Assembly (NCBI GenBank): GCA_043744255.1
Contig: JAYTVA010000049.1
Coordinates: forward strand, 1 to 64,000
Length of the DNA stretch: 64,000 bases
Origin: UKL13-2 sp043744255
Lineage (GTDB): Bacteria; Pseudomonadota; Gammaproteobacteria; Burkholderiales; Usitatibacteraceae
Reading direction: 5' to 3'
Shown piece after piece: positions 34,612 through 43,344 of this stretch. The position numbers were made by a program, and so were the translations under genes. A model generated the notes under the pieces. The model saw only the letters and a list, made by a program, of their open reading frames with translations, did no database searches and was not told the origin of the DNA. Within the stretch, counting starts at the first letter, position 1. Each line of letters starts with the position of its first letter.

Positions 34612-35834
34612 TCGTCGCGACCGACGGGCGTGATGTTCACGCCGCGCGAGGTGTCGAGTACCGTGCGTCGCCGCGCGGCGGTGGCTGGTGCTGCGTCGGC
34701 GGGCGGCTGCGCCTGCGCCCAGTTGGCGATGCCGTTTTGCAACTGCAGCGAGTAGTCGAGCGACAAGGCGCCGGTATCAAAGGGTTGACCCGATTTGATG
34801 TTACGAAAATACAGCCGCAAGGTGTCGATGGTCGCACCCGCCGGCGGAATCGCGCCGCGTGTGGTTTCGGAAAGATTGGCGCGAACTTGCGCAGTGGAGT
34901 GGCACGACAAACACGAGGAGCGCGGATTATCGACGGGGCCATTCAGTCGTTTCTCAAAGCCGAGATGCTGCGGAATTTGCAGGCCATTGTTGATTTTGCT
35001 TTGCACGAGCGCCTGCGTGTTGCCCAGTTTGCTGGGATCGTTGCCAAACATCAGGCCGACGGGCACCAGCCGCTCCCACGGCGTCGCACCCGGCGCATTG
35101 CCATCGTAAACGAAGGTGCCAAACACCCAGCCGGTGGTGGATGTCGCGCGCGTGTCGCGAACCGCCACATCAACTTGCAAGAGCCGCAAGGTCGGCCGCG
35201 GGCCATTGTCGGTGGCGCGATCAATGTCTGCCTGCCACTCCACCGAGCCCGCCAGATAGGGCACTTCGCTCACCGGGGCCTGCGTGAAGATCAGCTTGGC
35301 GCTGACCGCGCCGCTGGGAAATTTTGACATCGTCGGGTCAGGTGCATTCGCGTCGCGCCACACGCGCCCCAGCGTGTAGCCACCGCGTGGGTTGTAGACA
35401 CTCACCGCCCAGTTCTCCCACGTGCTCGCTTGATCCGGGTGGAGCTCACGCGGGCGCGAGCTGCGTTCACGCGTGAGCCCACGGATAAATTCGCGACCAG
35501 CGGCACCGGGGTGCATCCATGGCGCGTGATACCACCCGCGCACCGTGTTGTTGCGCACCACGAAATCGACTTCCTTGTTGCCCTCGAGTGCGTAATTGAG
35601 CACGGCACGCAGATACTCATTGGGTTGCGTGCGAAAACTAAACTGCAGCCAAGGTTGACTGCCAGCACTCGGCAATGTTTGCGGATAATCCTGCCGCAGC
35701 TCAAAGACTGGGCCGCTCCAGCCCGTCGGCGGCGGATTATGTGCATTCGGAAACTGCGCAAACGCAGACGCGCAGTACCCCGTCAGCGCCATGCAAATCA
35801 GCGCGCGTACGCGCATTGCCATTGGTCTCGTCAT
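34608..35834 (-). CDS. Exported protein with one haem c motif
   Basis: 408 residues. The signal peptide is ALICMALTGYCASAFAQ. A single haem-binding CLSCH lies at about residue 308, after a long non-haem region (WLQFSFRTQPNEYLRAVLNY, RGWYHAPWMHPG, TLGRVWRDANAPDPTMSKFP). Arg-rich REFIRGLTRERSSRPRELHP is seen near 115-135. I do not recognise the N-terminal family; it may be an enzymatic domain with an electron-transfer tail. It opens the minus-strand operon that continues with the amidohydrolase, and is divergent from the plus-strand gene at 36329. Confidence 0.8.
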   Translation of the reverse strand: MTRPMAMRVRALICMALTGYCASAFAQFPNAHNPPPTGWSGPVFELRQDYPQTLPSAGSQPWLQFSFRTQPNEYLRAVLNYALEGNKEVDFVVRNNTVRGWYHAPWMHPGAAGREFIRGLTRERSSRPRELHPDQASTWENWAVSVYNPRGGYTLGRVWRDANAPDPTMSKFPSGAVSAKLIFTQAPVSEVPYLAGSVEWQADIDRATDNGPRPTLRLLQVDVAVRDTRATSTTGWVFGTFVYDGNAPGATPWERLVPVGLMFGNDPSKLGNTQALVQSKINNGLQIPQHLGFEKRLNGPVDNPRSSCLSCHSTAQVRANLSETTRGAIPPAGATIDTLRLYFRNIKSGQPFDTGALSLDYSLQLQNGIANWAQAQPPADAAPATAARRRTVLDTSRGVNITPVGRDE

Positions 35835-36047
35835 GATTCAATCCTCCTGATCTGGAGCGACGGTTGCGAAATACGGCGCGCGTGTAGCGAGCTCAATAGA
35901 TTCATTGGATCAACGGGATCGAGACACAACTGGCAGCACTTAGCCCTCGCCACGCGCTCGCACCACACGGTAAAAGTTGCACCCACGCAAATGCCGGCCA
36001 CGCAAATACCACCCACGCGAGTACATTACGCCGACCAATCGCGCGCA

Positions 36048-36069
36048 GCAATACCGCGATCAGGGGTGG
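36048..36069 (-). promoter_or_regulatory. GTATTGC-type intergenic element, copy G (inverted)
   Basis: Read on the minus strand: CACCCCTGATCGCGGTATTGC. It is inverted relative to copy H, which follows 43 bases later. The pair sits in the 494-bp divergent region 35835-36328 between the haem-protein operon and the plus-strand gene; no gene is seen there. Confidence 0.65.
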
Positions 36070-36111
36070 AACGGGTCGCGCCGCCGTCCCTCGCACGGAC
36101 GATGAATTGAG

Positions 36112-36157
36112 CCATCGCCAGATTAGGGGATGGCCGGTACTCCGAACGGAGTATTGC
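36112..36157 (+). promoter_or_regulatory. GTATTGC-type intergenic element, copy H
   Basis: CCATCGCCAGATTAGGGGAT then GGCCGGTACTCCGAACGG and AGTATTGC. The core GTACTCCGAACGGAGTAT is an almost perfect palindrome. It lies about 172 bases before the gene at 36329. Confidence 0.68.
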
Positions 36158-36328
36158 GGGGGCTGGTTAATAGCAGTAGCCTCGAACCTCCACCACGTGC
36201 GAACCGACATCGTAACGAATTGAATATCGAGTACAGGCTGCACGTATTTTGCGCACGCACGAATGTTGAAAATTAATGCGAGACCCGTGCCATTTATCGC
36301 ATTTACCGCGCCTACAAAGGAGTCAATC

Positions 36329-36820
36329 ATGGAAATGGTTTGCAGCAAGAAAGTCTTTCAATTGTTCGTCGTAATCGGCGCGGCAACACTGCTGTCGATA
36401 GTCAATCCAGTGGGTGCCGTGGAACTCACATTGCTGGCTAGCAACACAACCACGTCTTCACCCTCATCCGCAGCAACACCAGCAACGATGAATCAGGAAC
36501 TCGATACGATCCAAGTACACAGCAGCTATTTGGCCAGCACACGTGATGACCTAGCATCCGTCGCCCGCTATCCCGGACAGCTCGACAAACGCGGGCTTCG
36601 TCCCGAGGGTCGGGTAGCCGTAGAGTTTGAGATCACACGGCAAGGTGAGATGCAAAACGCCCGTATCGTTGCACCATCGAGTTCGAAGATTCTTGACGTT
36701 GCCACCATGGCAAACGTGCGCCGCGCGCAATTCCAAGCTTGCCCAGACAGTTTTTTCTTTGGCGAAGGCGGCTGCACGTTCAAAGCTACATTCGACTATC
36801 AATTTGACGCGCAGCCCTGA
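36329..36820 (+). CDS. Exported TonB C-terminal-domain-like protein
   Basis: 163 residues from the ATG at 36329, with AAAGGAG upstream; the frame is open further up without a ribosome site. A signal peptide (LFVVIGAATLLSIVNPVGA) is followed by a Ser/Thr linker and, from about residue 80, a TonB-C-like domain: RYPGQLDKRGLRPEGRVAVE, FEITRQGEMQNARIVAPSS and VRRAQFQACP. No ExbB/ExbD or transmembrane N-terminal Pro-rich spacer is present, so it is not a normal TonB. It may be a free periplasmic domain of unknown use. Confidence 0.78.
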   Translation: MEMVCSKKVFQLFVVIGAATLLSIVNPVGAVELTLLASNTTTSSPSSAATPATMNQELDTIQVHSSYLASTRDDLASVARYPGQLDKRGLRPEGRVAVEFEITRQGEMQNARIVAPSSSKILDVATMANVRRAQFQACPDSFFFGEGGCTFKATFDYQFDAQP

Positions 36821-36870
36821 TAAGCGACGCCGATCACGGAACGGGATCAGTTGCACGCAACGGGTTAGCA

Positions 36871-36912
36871 CGCAAGTGGATCACAGACGCGCGCAAGTGG
36901 GTCACCGACGCA
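36871..36912 (+). repeat. Direct tandem duplication of 21 bp
   Basis: Two copies of CGCAAGTGG(A/G)TCAC(A/C)GACGC(G/A), 18 of 21 bases identical, lie in the 310-bp gap 36821-37130. Nothing else is recognised in this gap. Confidence 0.7.
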
Positions 36913-37130
36913 ACGGAGACGCATCATAATCATCAAACCCAAGCATCGGCGGGTCAGTTGAAGAATTCGCCGCTTTGAGCGTTGAGAATCAGCTGGGTCA
37001 AGTATTCCAATATTGCGCTTTTGTTTGCTTACACAGAGGATCGGGACGAGGTTTTCCTTTTTTGTTTTGGGAATAGACTTGATCCGACGTGCCATTTCAT
37101 CGCCAGCCAACCCGAGCCCAATCGCAAGCC

Positions 37131-37877
37131 ATGAGCGACCACCGAAGTCACGCGACACCGCCAAAAGCGACGCCTGCTGACGATCAATTATCGGCAGCAG
37201 AGCGCGCGAAAATTGGCGCTGAAGTCCGTTACGCGCTGGTCGCTGCAGAGGCGGCGCGCCGCGTCGAGCCGCCGAGGAGCCGACTGGCAAAAATTCTTGG
37301 CACGCTGAGCAACGGTTTCGTGCTGCTGCTGCTGGGCTCTCTCATCACCTCTTTTTTGGTGCCAAATTTTCAGCGGCGCTACGAGAGCCGACGGCAGCAA
37401 ACCGCACTAATGCAGGATTGCTTGGCGCAATTTTTGCAATACAGCAATTCGCTGTGGCAGGAGTATTACGCGGTGTTGCCGCTCACCCAGACGCAGGAAA
37501 TCGACAAGGCGACTTATCTCAGCTACATGGGCAAGATCGCCGAGATCAAGCTGAAGCGCTACGAAGCCTATGGCAAAGTGCTCGCGCTGTCGGTCGTGTT
37601 TCGCGACAAAACCGTCTCGCCGGAAAGCCCCGCCATTGATAGAGCGCTGAAAGACTATGCGGTGCGCTTGAATGTCGCATCGGCCTCAATCGACAAATGG
37701 CTAACCGGCCTTTACTGCACGCCGGTAGAGCGCACCCGCAGCCCGTGCGCGACGTTTGACCCGGCGTTCAACGGCTATGACGAGCATTTGAAAATTAAGC
37801 AGTTCGTGGTCGACACCGGCAATCAAGAGACCGACGATGTGGCCGCATTGATCGTCAAACACATCAACAATCAGTGA
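37131..37877 (+). CDS. Single-pass membrane protein of unknown function
   Basis: 248 residues from the ATG at 37131. A hydrophilic N-terminus of about 60 residues is followed by one membrane helix at about 62-79 (GFVLLLLGSLITSFLVP) and a helical soluble domain (QQTALMQDCLAQFLQYSNSL, MGKIAEIKLKRYEAYGKVL) with a C-terminal Cys pair region (GLYCTPVERTRSPCATF). This recalls small membrane-tethered helical proteins but I do not recognise a family. The next gene follows 9 bases later and is likely co-transcribed. Confidence 0.82.
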   Translation: MSDHRSHATPPKATPADDQLSAAERAKIGAEVRYALVAAEAARRVEPPRSRLAKILGTLSNGFVLLLLGSLITSFLVPNFQRRYESRRQQTALMQDCLAQFLQYSNSLWQEYYAVLPLTQTQEIDKATYLSYMGKIAEIKLKRYEAYGKVLALSVVFRDKTVSPESPAIDRALKDYAVRLNVASASIDKWLTGLYCTPVERTRSPCATFDPAFNGYDEHLKIKQFVVDTGNQETDDVAALIVKHINNQ

Positions 37878-37886
37878 GGGCTAAAC

Positions 37887-38447
37887 ATGACTTCAAATCT
37901 GCCGTGTTTTCGTGTCTTGTGTGGCGTTTCCGTCAACGTTGTTCTGCTCTGTTGCGTGGTCACTAACCGCGCGGACGCAAACGGCATCAACCCGCCGCGC
38001 CCCGCGCAGCCGGTAGAGGTAGAAGCAAGTTGCACCGAGAAAAAATCTGGTGCGATCACGGTGCTAAAAAAAGCGCGGCTACTATCTGATGAATCTGGCG
38101 GTTCGCTAGAAGTGATGCTGGACGCGAAACCCAGAGGAGCCCCTGCGCAAAGAGTCGAGCTTGGCCAGATCAATAAAATCGTGTTCGCCGGCAAAAAGCC
38201 AACCAAGGATGGGTTCGTGAAGGCCATGCTGGACCTGATCGAGCCCAACTTTTCAGGTGAAGGATTGGTGCGCATTCGCCAGGATAAAACATCGATCATT
38301 TTGTCCGGATTTCGCGACACGACTGAACGCGTTGAATTGCCTATCGAGCGCTGTCGAAAACTCGTTTTCATGCAAAGGTCGCCGATCACCGAGGTACGGA
38401 AGGATGTACCAAAGCTCCCGCCGCCCAAGCCGGTGACAGGCAGCTAG
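37887..38447 (+). CDS. Exported protein of unknown function
   Basis: 186 residues, with GTGAGGG before the ATG. The N-terminus is a signal-like hydrophobic stretch (VSVNVVLLCCVVTNRADANG). The mature part is beta-rich: ITVLKKARLLSDESGGSLEV, VELGQINKIVFAGKKPTKDG, KTSIILSGFRDTTERVELPI. The tail ends with a proline-rich KLPPPKPVTGS. I do not recognise the family. It probably acts in the periplasm with the membrane protein encoded just upstream. Confidence 0.78.
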   Translation: MTSNLPCFRVLCGVSVNVVLLCCVVTNRADANGINPPRPAQPVEVEASCTEKKSGAITVLKKARLLSDESGGSLEVMLDAKPRGAPAQRVELGQINKIVFAGKKPTKDGFVKAMLDLIEPNFSGEGLVRIRQDKTSIILSGFRDTTERVELPIERCRKLVFMQRSPITEVRKDVPKLPPPKPVTGS

Positions 38448-38772
38448 GATCTTCCGAGTTCCATGCGCGTGCTTTGCAACGCCAATACTGGCGGCCTTTC
38501 CGAGCATTCACGCAACGCTTCAACTACCCCTGCGCGGCCATCAGGTTGCGGCCAGGCCATTCAACATCGCAATATTGTTTTCTGGCAGCGCAGCATCGCA
38601 TCGCACCAAAGGAGCTAGGTTCGATCTGTTTTTTCGGCTGCGAATTAAAGTCTGAAGTGCAATTAGCAAAATTGGCGTAAGCGTAGGCTTTCGAAAATTT
38701 GTCGGAAGGCGCGCAGACCATCTTCAGCCAGTTGCACAATTCACCTGCAACGCACGTCATAGGAGGTCATCA
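38448..38772. other. Intergenic stretch without recognised gene
   Basis: 325 bp between the exported protein and the ABM-domain gene. It contains a short GCCAATACTGGC inverted repeat near 38482 that vaguely recalls the GTATTGC elements, and an AGGAGG ribosome site at its end. No convincing open frame or RNA gene is visible. Confidence 0.4.
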
Positions 38773-39144
38773 ATGCTGCAACTTCGCCCTCTCGATTCGA
38801 ACGTTCCGATCTTTGCGCAACTGGCCACCGAGGTCGCGCCGGTCATTCTGGTCAATCTCTTTCATGTCGATCAAATAGATATTCCTGCTTTGCTCAAAGC
38901 GTGGGAGGACGATGCGAACTGGATGAAGCAGCAGCCCGGTTACATCTCCACACAGTTGCACCAGGCCATCGGCGGGAGCGCCGTATTCATGAACTATGCG
39001 GTGTGGGAGTCGGTCGCCCATTTTCGCGCGGCCTTTAACCACCCAGCGTTCAAAAGCGCGTTGGCGCATTACCCCGCATCGGCAGTGGCCTCGCCGCACT
39101 TGTTCACGCGCGTTACGGTTGCCAATCTGTGCGTCGGTCCGTAG
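38773..39144 (+). CDS. ABM-domain (antibiotic biosynthesis monooxygenase-like) protein
   Basis: 123 residues, with an ideal AGGAGG seven bases before the ATG. The sequence fits the dimeric alpha/beta-barrel ABM fold: APVILVNLFHVDQIDIPALL, KAWEDDANWMKQQPGYISTQ, then YAVWESVAHFRAAFNHPAFK. Members include small monooxygenases and haem-degrading enzymes, but most are uncharacterised. No signal peptide, so it is cytoplasmic. It stands alone, with about 300 bp on each side. Confidence 0.82.
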   Translation: MLQLRPLDSNVPIFAQLATEVAPVILVNLFHVDQIDIPALLKAWEDDANWMKQQPGYISTQLHQAIGGSAVFMNYAVWESVAHFRAAFNHPAFKSALAHYPASAVASPHLFTRVTVANLCVGP

Positions 39145-39443
39145 CGATGACCACTTCGGCTAGAGCGCTCTGAAGACGGCCTGCGGGCCGCGCAAGTTTC
39201 GCACCTGCCTAAGCGGGTGACGCCGACCGACTTTCCGCAACAATCCCGCGCTCAGCAATTGCGGCACCATTGGAGTTTCGTTTATATGCTCGCGAAGCGA
39301 CGACGACGACTGGCAAAATACCGCCGCGCCAGCCGTCTGCGCTTCATGATGATTCAGGAATTTTTAACAGCGATTAAGGACGAGCTAGGGCGTTGTGGCG
39401 CATCGTGGCATCTTCACACAAGCCTAACCAAAGGAGAGTCATC

Positions 39444-39773
39444 ATGAGGATAACCAAGGTTGTGATTGTCGTTGCATCAGTTGCCACGGCATTGGCCACC
39501 ACCAGTGCAGTTGCCCAATTCCGCGCCAAGTTCGGACCGGAATTGCTGAGTGCCTCCGTCACGGAGACGCACAAAATTGAACGCGTCATTAACGTCAAGC
39601 CGAACCGCAACTGGGTCAATGTGGCTGAATTTGAGCGGGTCAAAATTGTCGTCGATGGCAGCTCTCGCGTCGTTGAGTTTGGTGGAATCGGCATGACCAA
39701 GCTTGAAGTCGGCAGCAAAGAGCTGACCGTGTATGTCGGCATCAATCCCATGTTCTTCAGCCCGGGGGAGTGA
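39444..39773 (+). CDS. Small periplasmic protein, CzcE-like
   Basis: 109 residues from the ATG at 39444 with AAAGGAGA upstream. A signal peptide (VVIVVASVATALATTSAVAQ) is followed by ERVINVKPNRNWVNVAEFER and VKIVVDGSSRVVEFGG, which resembles the CzcE family of small periplasmic metal-binding proteins (I/V-x-V-x-P...WVNV...V...G). No metal-ligating His cluster is obvious, so copper binding is only a guess. A perfect bidirectional terminator follows it. Confidence 0.62.
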   Translation: MRITKVVIVVASVATALATTSAVAQFRAKFGPELLSASVTETHKIERVINVKPNRNWVNVAEFERVKIVVDGSSRVVEFGGIGMTKLEVGSKELTVYVGINPMFFSPGE

Positions 39774-39790
39774 GGTCGGTGACATCAAGA

Positions 39791-39827
39791 ATCGTGAAAA
39801 CGCCCGCCCAGCGGGCGTTTTCACGAT
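39791..39827. terminator. Bidirectional rho-independent terminator
   Basis: A perfect 17-base inverted repeat, ATCGTGAAAACGCCCGC and GCGGGCGTTTTCACGAT, with a CCA loop. It lies between the plus-strand CzcE-like gene and the minus-strand regulator, whose stop at 39821-39823 falls inside the right arm. The T and A runs flanking the GC stem serve both directions. Confidence 0.93.
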
Positions 39828-42337
39828 ATCGACTGCAACCAGTGCCGTAGTTCTGTGACCGCCACCTCGTAGGCAAGTGCGCGTCCGTCTGCCTGCGCGC
39901 ACGCAAATTCGCCATCGCCAACTGCGGTGCGTGCACGTTGCAGCAGCGGCATCAGGTAGCCCTCATCGGCCGGGTCGCGATGCCGACCCATTTGCACCGT
40001 GTGGGTGGCCGACGCGCCATCGAAGCGTGCCGCCAGCAGCGGTTCATCACGAAATGCGGCCAGCCCGGCGCACACTTCCATCACCACCAGCCGCCCGCGT
40101 CGCGAGCCGAGCTCATCCGAGATCGCGAGTGATTCCAGAAGCATGTCGCGTACCGGCGCGACCTTGCCGAGGCTGATCGAGACCATCGACAAATTATTCA
40201 GCGCGATCATCACCCGTAGCCGGTCGCCGATGCGGCGCGCACAGCGCAGCGCTTCTTCGTACAGGGGTACTGCAATTTGGAGCCGACCCTCCACGCGCTC
40301 TACCTCCGCCAGGCTGCCGGCAATCGGGCCGATGAGCGCGGCGTCGTCACCGCACTGGCGCGCGAGCGCCAACGCCTGCTCCATGTGCGCACGCGCCATT
40401 TGGTGAGCGCGCTGGTTCAACGCCACGTTGCCCAAACACATTAGTGCTTGGGCGACTTCGTCGTGCGCACCGAGTTCGCGGCCAATGGCAATGCTGTCAT
40501 GAAGCGCAATCTCGGCTTCGGCGTACTGCCCCCGGTAGAAACACAGCCAGCCCAAGTGCCGCATCGCCTGGCAGCGGTGAAGGTCACGCAGTTGTGCATC
40601 CGGGCGGGCGAGGGCGTCGGTGGTGATCTGATGGCCGATGGTCAGGAGTCCGCGATTGAACCAGTACCGAACCAGCGCATGAACCAGACGCAGGCATTTT
40701 TTGCCGCCACCTTCTGCCTGCTCGCACGTGGCGTGTGCGGCGAGAAAATTTTCGCGATCCAGATCGAGCTGATTGAGCCACGAGCCTTGTTGCTCACCGC
40801 AGAGATGGGGTTTCGCGGCTTCCGCCATGTGCAAATAAAAATCGAGATGGCGTGCCCGCATCGTGGCGGCTTCGCCCGATGATTCCAACGCGCGCAGTGC
40901 GAAGTGGCGCATTGATTCCAGCAACCGATAGCGCACCGCGCCAGTGCTGTCGGTGTCAACCGCGACTAGCGATTTATCAACGAGGGCACCGAGATGGTCG
41001 AGCACCGCCCATTCATCAATCGTGGCATCGGCGGCGATCTGCTGCGCCGCTTCGAGCGCAAAACTGCCGGCCATCACGCCGAGACGGCGAAACACGATTT
41101 GTTGCGGGGGCGTCAACAGCGCGTGGCTCCATTCCAGTGCGGCACAGAGCGTGCGGTGACGGGGTGGCGCGAGACGCGAACCGTTGGTAAGCAGGCGCAG
41201 CCGCTCGCCCAATCGTGCGCGTAGCCCGTCCACACCGAGCAGCGGGATGCGCGCAGCGGCAAGCTCAATGGCCAGCGCGATGCCATCGAGGTGGCGACAG
41301 AGATCGACCACGGCGGCGACATTGGTCTCGGTCAGCGCGAATTCGGGATCGGCCGCCGATGCACGCGCTTCAAACAACATCACCGCGCCAGCGAGGCGCG
41401 CATCATCAAGCGTGTCGTGTGCGGGCAACGCCAGCGTGTCTAGGCGCCAGACTTGTTCATCGGCAATCTTTAGTGCTTCCTGGCTGGTGGCGATGATGCG
41501 TGTGTTTGGCGCGGCGCGCAACAATGCCTCGACCAACACAGCGACATCGGCAAGCAGATGTTCGCAGTTGTCCAATACCAGCAGCATGCGGCTGCTTTGT
41601 AGCTTTTCAACCATCGCCGCGAGTGCAGTGCCCGCGCCCAGCGTGATATGCAACGCTCCGGCAACGGTGCTGACAATGAGCGCCCCATCGCGCAGTGCGG
41701 CGAGTTCAATGAACCACACGCCTTCAGCAAATGCATTGTTGGCCAGATACGCGGGATCGCGCAACGCCGCGTGGGCGGCTGCCAACGCGAGGCGCGTCTT
41801 GCCGATCCCGGCGGCACCGACCAAGGTGACCAGTCGATGCGAATTCAGCAACGCACTAAGCGTGGCCAGCTCTTGATCGCGCCCAAACAGGGGTGGCAAC
41901 TCGGCGGCCAGGTTGGTTGGACACGGCGCGGGCAGACATGAATCATTGGCGGCAGGGGTTTCCGTCAATGCTGCGGTGAATCGATAGCCGCGCCCGGGAA
42001 GGGTGGTGATGGCCTGCGTGCCCAAGTGTTTGCGCAGTTTGCACACTTGCACTTGCAGATTATTTTCTTCAACGATCACGCCCGGCCAGACCAAATCGAA
42101 CAGTTCGTCCTTATCGACTAAGCGATCACGGCGTTCGATCAGGACCAGCAACAGATCAAATGCGCGCGCCCCGATCGCCGCTGGTTTTCCATCCACCAGC
42201 AATACCCGCTCGGCGAGCCTGACTTCACATTTGCCAAAAAAATATTGCCCATGTACCAGTGGCTCACCGCTGGCGGGCACCACGTGGCCACCGGAGTGTT
42301 GCATGCTCGCCGACAAATGAGTGTGTGCGAAATTCAT
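39821..42337 (-). CDS. Winged-helix regulator with NB-ARC-like ATPase and TPR-like C-terminus
   Basis: 838 residues. Residues about 28-122 form an OmpR/PhoB-type winged-helix DNA-binding domain (LAERVLLVDGKPAAIGARAF, DELFDLVWPGVIVEENNLQV, LPGRGYRF). Residues about 150-460 form a STAND-type ATPase, with Walker A GAAGIGKT at 174-181 and Walker B MLLVLDNCEHLL at about 250-265. The remainder is a TPR-like helical array (WLCFYRGQYAEAEIALHDSI, VALNQRAHQMARAHMEQALA). Such AfsR/MalT-like proteins sense a ligand or protein partner and activate transcription. It has no receiver domain. It is divergent from a short membrane-protein gene at 42446. Whether it governs the GTATTGC elements is unknown. Confidence 0.9.
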   Translation of the reverse strand: MNFAHTHLSASMQHSGGHVVPASGEPLVHGQYFFGKCEVRLAERVLLVDGKPAAIGARAFDLLLVLIERRDRLVDKDELFDLVWPGVIVEENNLQVQVCKLRKHLGTQAITTLPGRGYRFTAALTETPAANDSCLPAPCPTNLAAELPPLFGRDQELATLSALLNSHRLVTLVGAAGIGKTRLALAAAHAALRDPAYLANNAFAEGVWFIELAALRDGALIVSTVAGALHITLGAGTALAAMVEKLQSSRMLLVLDNCEHLLADVAVLVEALLRAAPNTRIIATSQEALKIADEQVWRLDTLALPAHDTLDDARLAGAVMLFEARASAADPEFALTETNVAAVVDLCRHLDGIALAIELAAARIPLLGVDGLRARLGERLRLLTNGSRLAPPRHRTLCAALEWSHALLTPPQQIVFRRLGVMAGSFALEAAQQIAADATIDEWAVLDHLGALVDKSLVAVDTDSTGAVRYRLLESMRHFALRALESSGEAATMRARHLDFYLHMAEAAKPHLCGEQQGSWLNQLDLDRENFLAAHATCEQAEGGGKKCLRLVHALVRYWFNRGLLTIGHQITTDALARPDAQLRDLHRCQAMRHLGWLCFYRGQYAEAEIALHDSIAIGRELGAHDEVAQALMCLGNVALNQRAHQMARAHMEQALALARQCGDDAALIGPIAGSLAEVERVEGRLQIAVPLYEEALRCARRIGDRLRVMIALNNLSMVSISLGKVAPVRDMLLESLAISDELGSRRGRLVVMEVCAGLAAFRDEPLLAARFDGASATHTVQMGRHRDPADEGYLMPLLQRARTAVGDGEFACAQADGRALAYEVAVTELRHWLQSIS

Positions 42338-42445
42338 AACAATTCAGAAGAATTTTCAGTCCGATAAATGGCTAAAGCCGTTGGTATCACGCATAGTCCA
42401 GCCCTCAGGTACTTACCCCACCACGCCAACGCAAGGGGGATTCAA

Positions 42446-42631
42446 ATGCATCCGGAACCCGACTTCGAACCCGCGCCACCGTTGTTGCGTATTGCCTCTG
42501 CCGCCATCGCGCTGCTCGCCACCATTGTTACCGCGATGTTCATCGACATGCTGTCGGCGGATGGTGATGGCCTGCTGCAACCCGCGCAGGAGGTGAACCA
42601 GCAGAGGATGACGCCACTGGAATCGGACTAA
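42446..42631 (+). CDS. Small single-pass membrane protein
   Basis: 61 residues from the ATG at 42446 with AAGGGGG upstream. One membrane helix (LLRIASAAIALLATIVTAMF) is flanked by acidic, proline-rich ends. Not recognised. It may be part of a unit with the four-helix protein that starts 46 bases later. Confidence 0.55.
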   Translation: MHPEPDFEPAPPLLRIASAAIALLATIVTAMFIDMLSADGDGLLQPAQEVNQQRMTPLESD

Positions 42632-42677
42632 GCATCGCCACACGTCGAATACTTTTAACACCACAGGGAGGGCGACC

Positions 42678-43172
42678 ATGAATCTGTTTATTGCTGCTGC
42701 CGCGATGAGTTTTTCCGTTGCTGCGTTCCACATTGCCGATGCCTTGATGGTCGCGCCGCATACGTCGATAGACCCGGGAACTTTCGGGTTACTGTCGCCT
42801 GCGTTGCAGAGTTTGGTATGGGCTGCCATGTTTACCCTCTGGGGTCTGTACGCGCTCGCGGCTGCGCATCGTATTGGTCGATTGCCGTTCATGCGCCATG
42901 CACTTTATGGCATCGGTGGCGCCTACTTCACACGCGGACTGTTGTCGATTCCACAACTGTTTGGTTACAACCTTTTTTCGGCAGACGTGGCCGTGACCAC
43001 ACCCGATTTACTGCTCTCGTTTCTAGCGCTCGCCATCGGCGTGCTCCACTTGTTAGCACTCGAGCTTCGCGCCCGCGCCTGCGAAAAAAACCACCTGCAT
43101 TTGCTGACACATCCCCATGCAAATGCGCCAAGTATTGAGATGGTTAGTTTGCAGGAACAGAAAACAGGCTAG
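42678..43172 (+). CDS. Multi-pass membrane protein of unknown function
   Basis: 164 residues, GGGAGG before the ATG. Four hydrophobic helices: residues 1-20, about 45-65, 80-95 and 108-130 (AAAAMSFSVAAFHIADALMV, LQSLVWAAMFTLWGLYALAA, LLLSFLALAIGVLHLLALEL). The C-terminus contains a His-rich tail (KNHLHLLTHPHANAP). Not recognised. Neighbours are two other small membrane-protein genes, so a membrane complex is possible. Confidence 0.78.
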   Translation: MNLFIAAAAMSFSVAAFHIADALMVAPHTSIDPGTFGLLSPALQSLVWAAMFTLWGLYALAAAHRIGRLPFMRHALYGIGGAYFTRGLLSIPQLFGYNLFSADVAVTTPDLLLSFLALAIGVLHLLALELRARACEKNHLHLLTHPHANAPSIEMVSLQEQKTG

Positions 43173-43190
43173 TCCTCTAAGGACGACCCT

Positions 43191-43217
43191 GCAATACTCC
43201 GTTCGGAGTACAACTTA
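43191..43217 (+). promoter_or_regulatory. GTATTGC-type intergenic element, copy I (palindromic)
   Basis: GCAATACTCCGTTCGGAGTA followed by CAACTTA. The first 20 bases are the reverse complement of TACTCCGAACGGAGTATTGC in copy H, with an identical palindrome. It lies about 130 bases before the gene at 43345. Confidence 0.65.
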
Positions 43218-43344
43218 CCCGTGATTGAGCAGGCATTTCCGTGCAAACGATTGCAATCCCGAGCGTGCCGCAAAGAGCTAGAGTTGCGGTTGCAGACGTA
43301 TGCCACGTCGCACCTTTGTCGCCATCATTTCTCGGGAGAAGAAT

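Noticed and set aside
38474..38680. 68-codon frame in the gap before the ABM gene
   Set aside because: No ribosome site, odd composition (Arg/Cys/Phe) and no similarity I can recognise.
41184..41876. Plus-strand open frame of 230 codons
   Set aside because: Antisense to the regulator gene; its Ser/Ala/Thr-rich composition comes from the reverse of the ATPase domain.
5437..43217. Regularly recurring palindromes could be a CRISPR-like array
   Set aside because: Copies are kilobases apart, differ in length and orientation, and always lie between genes. There are no short unique spacers and no cas genes.
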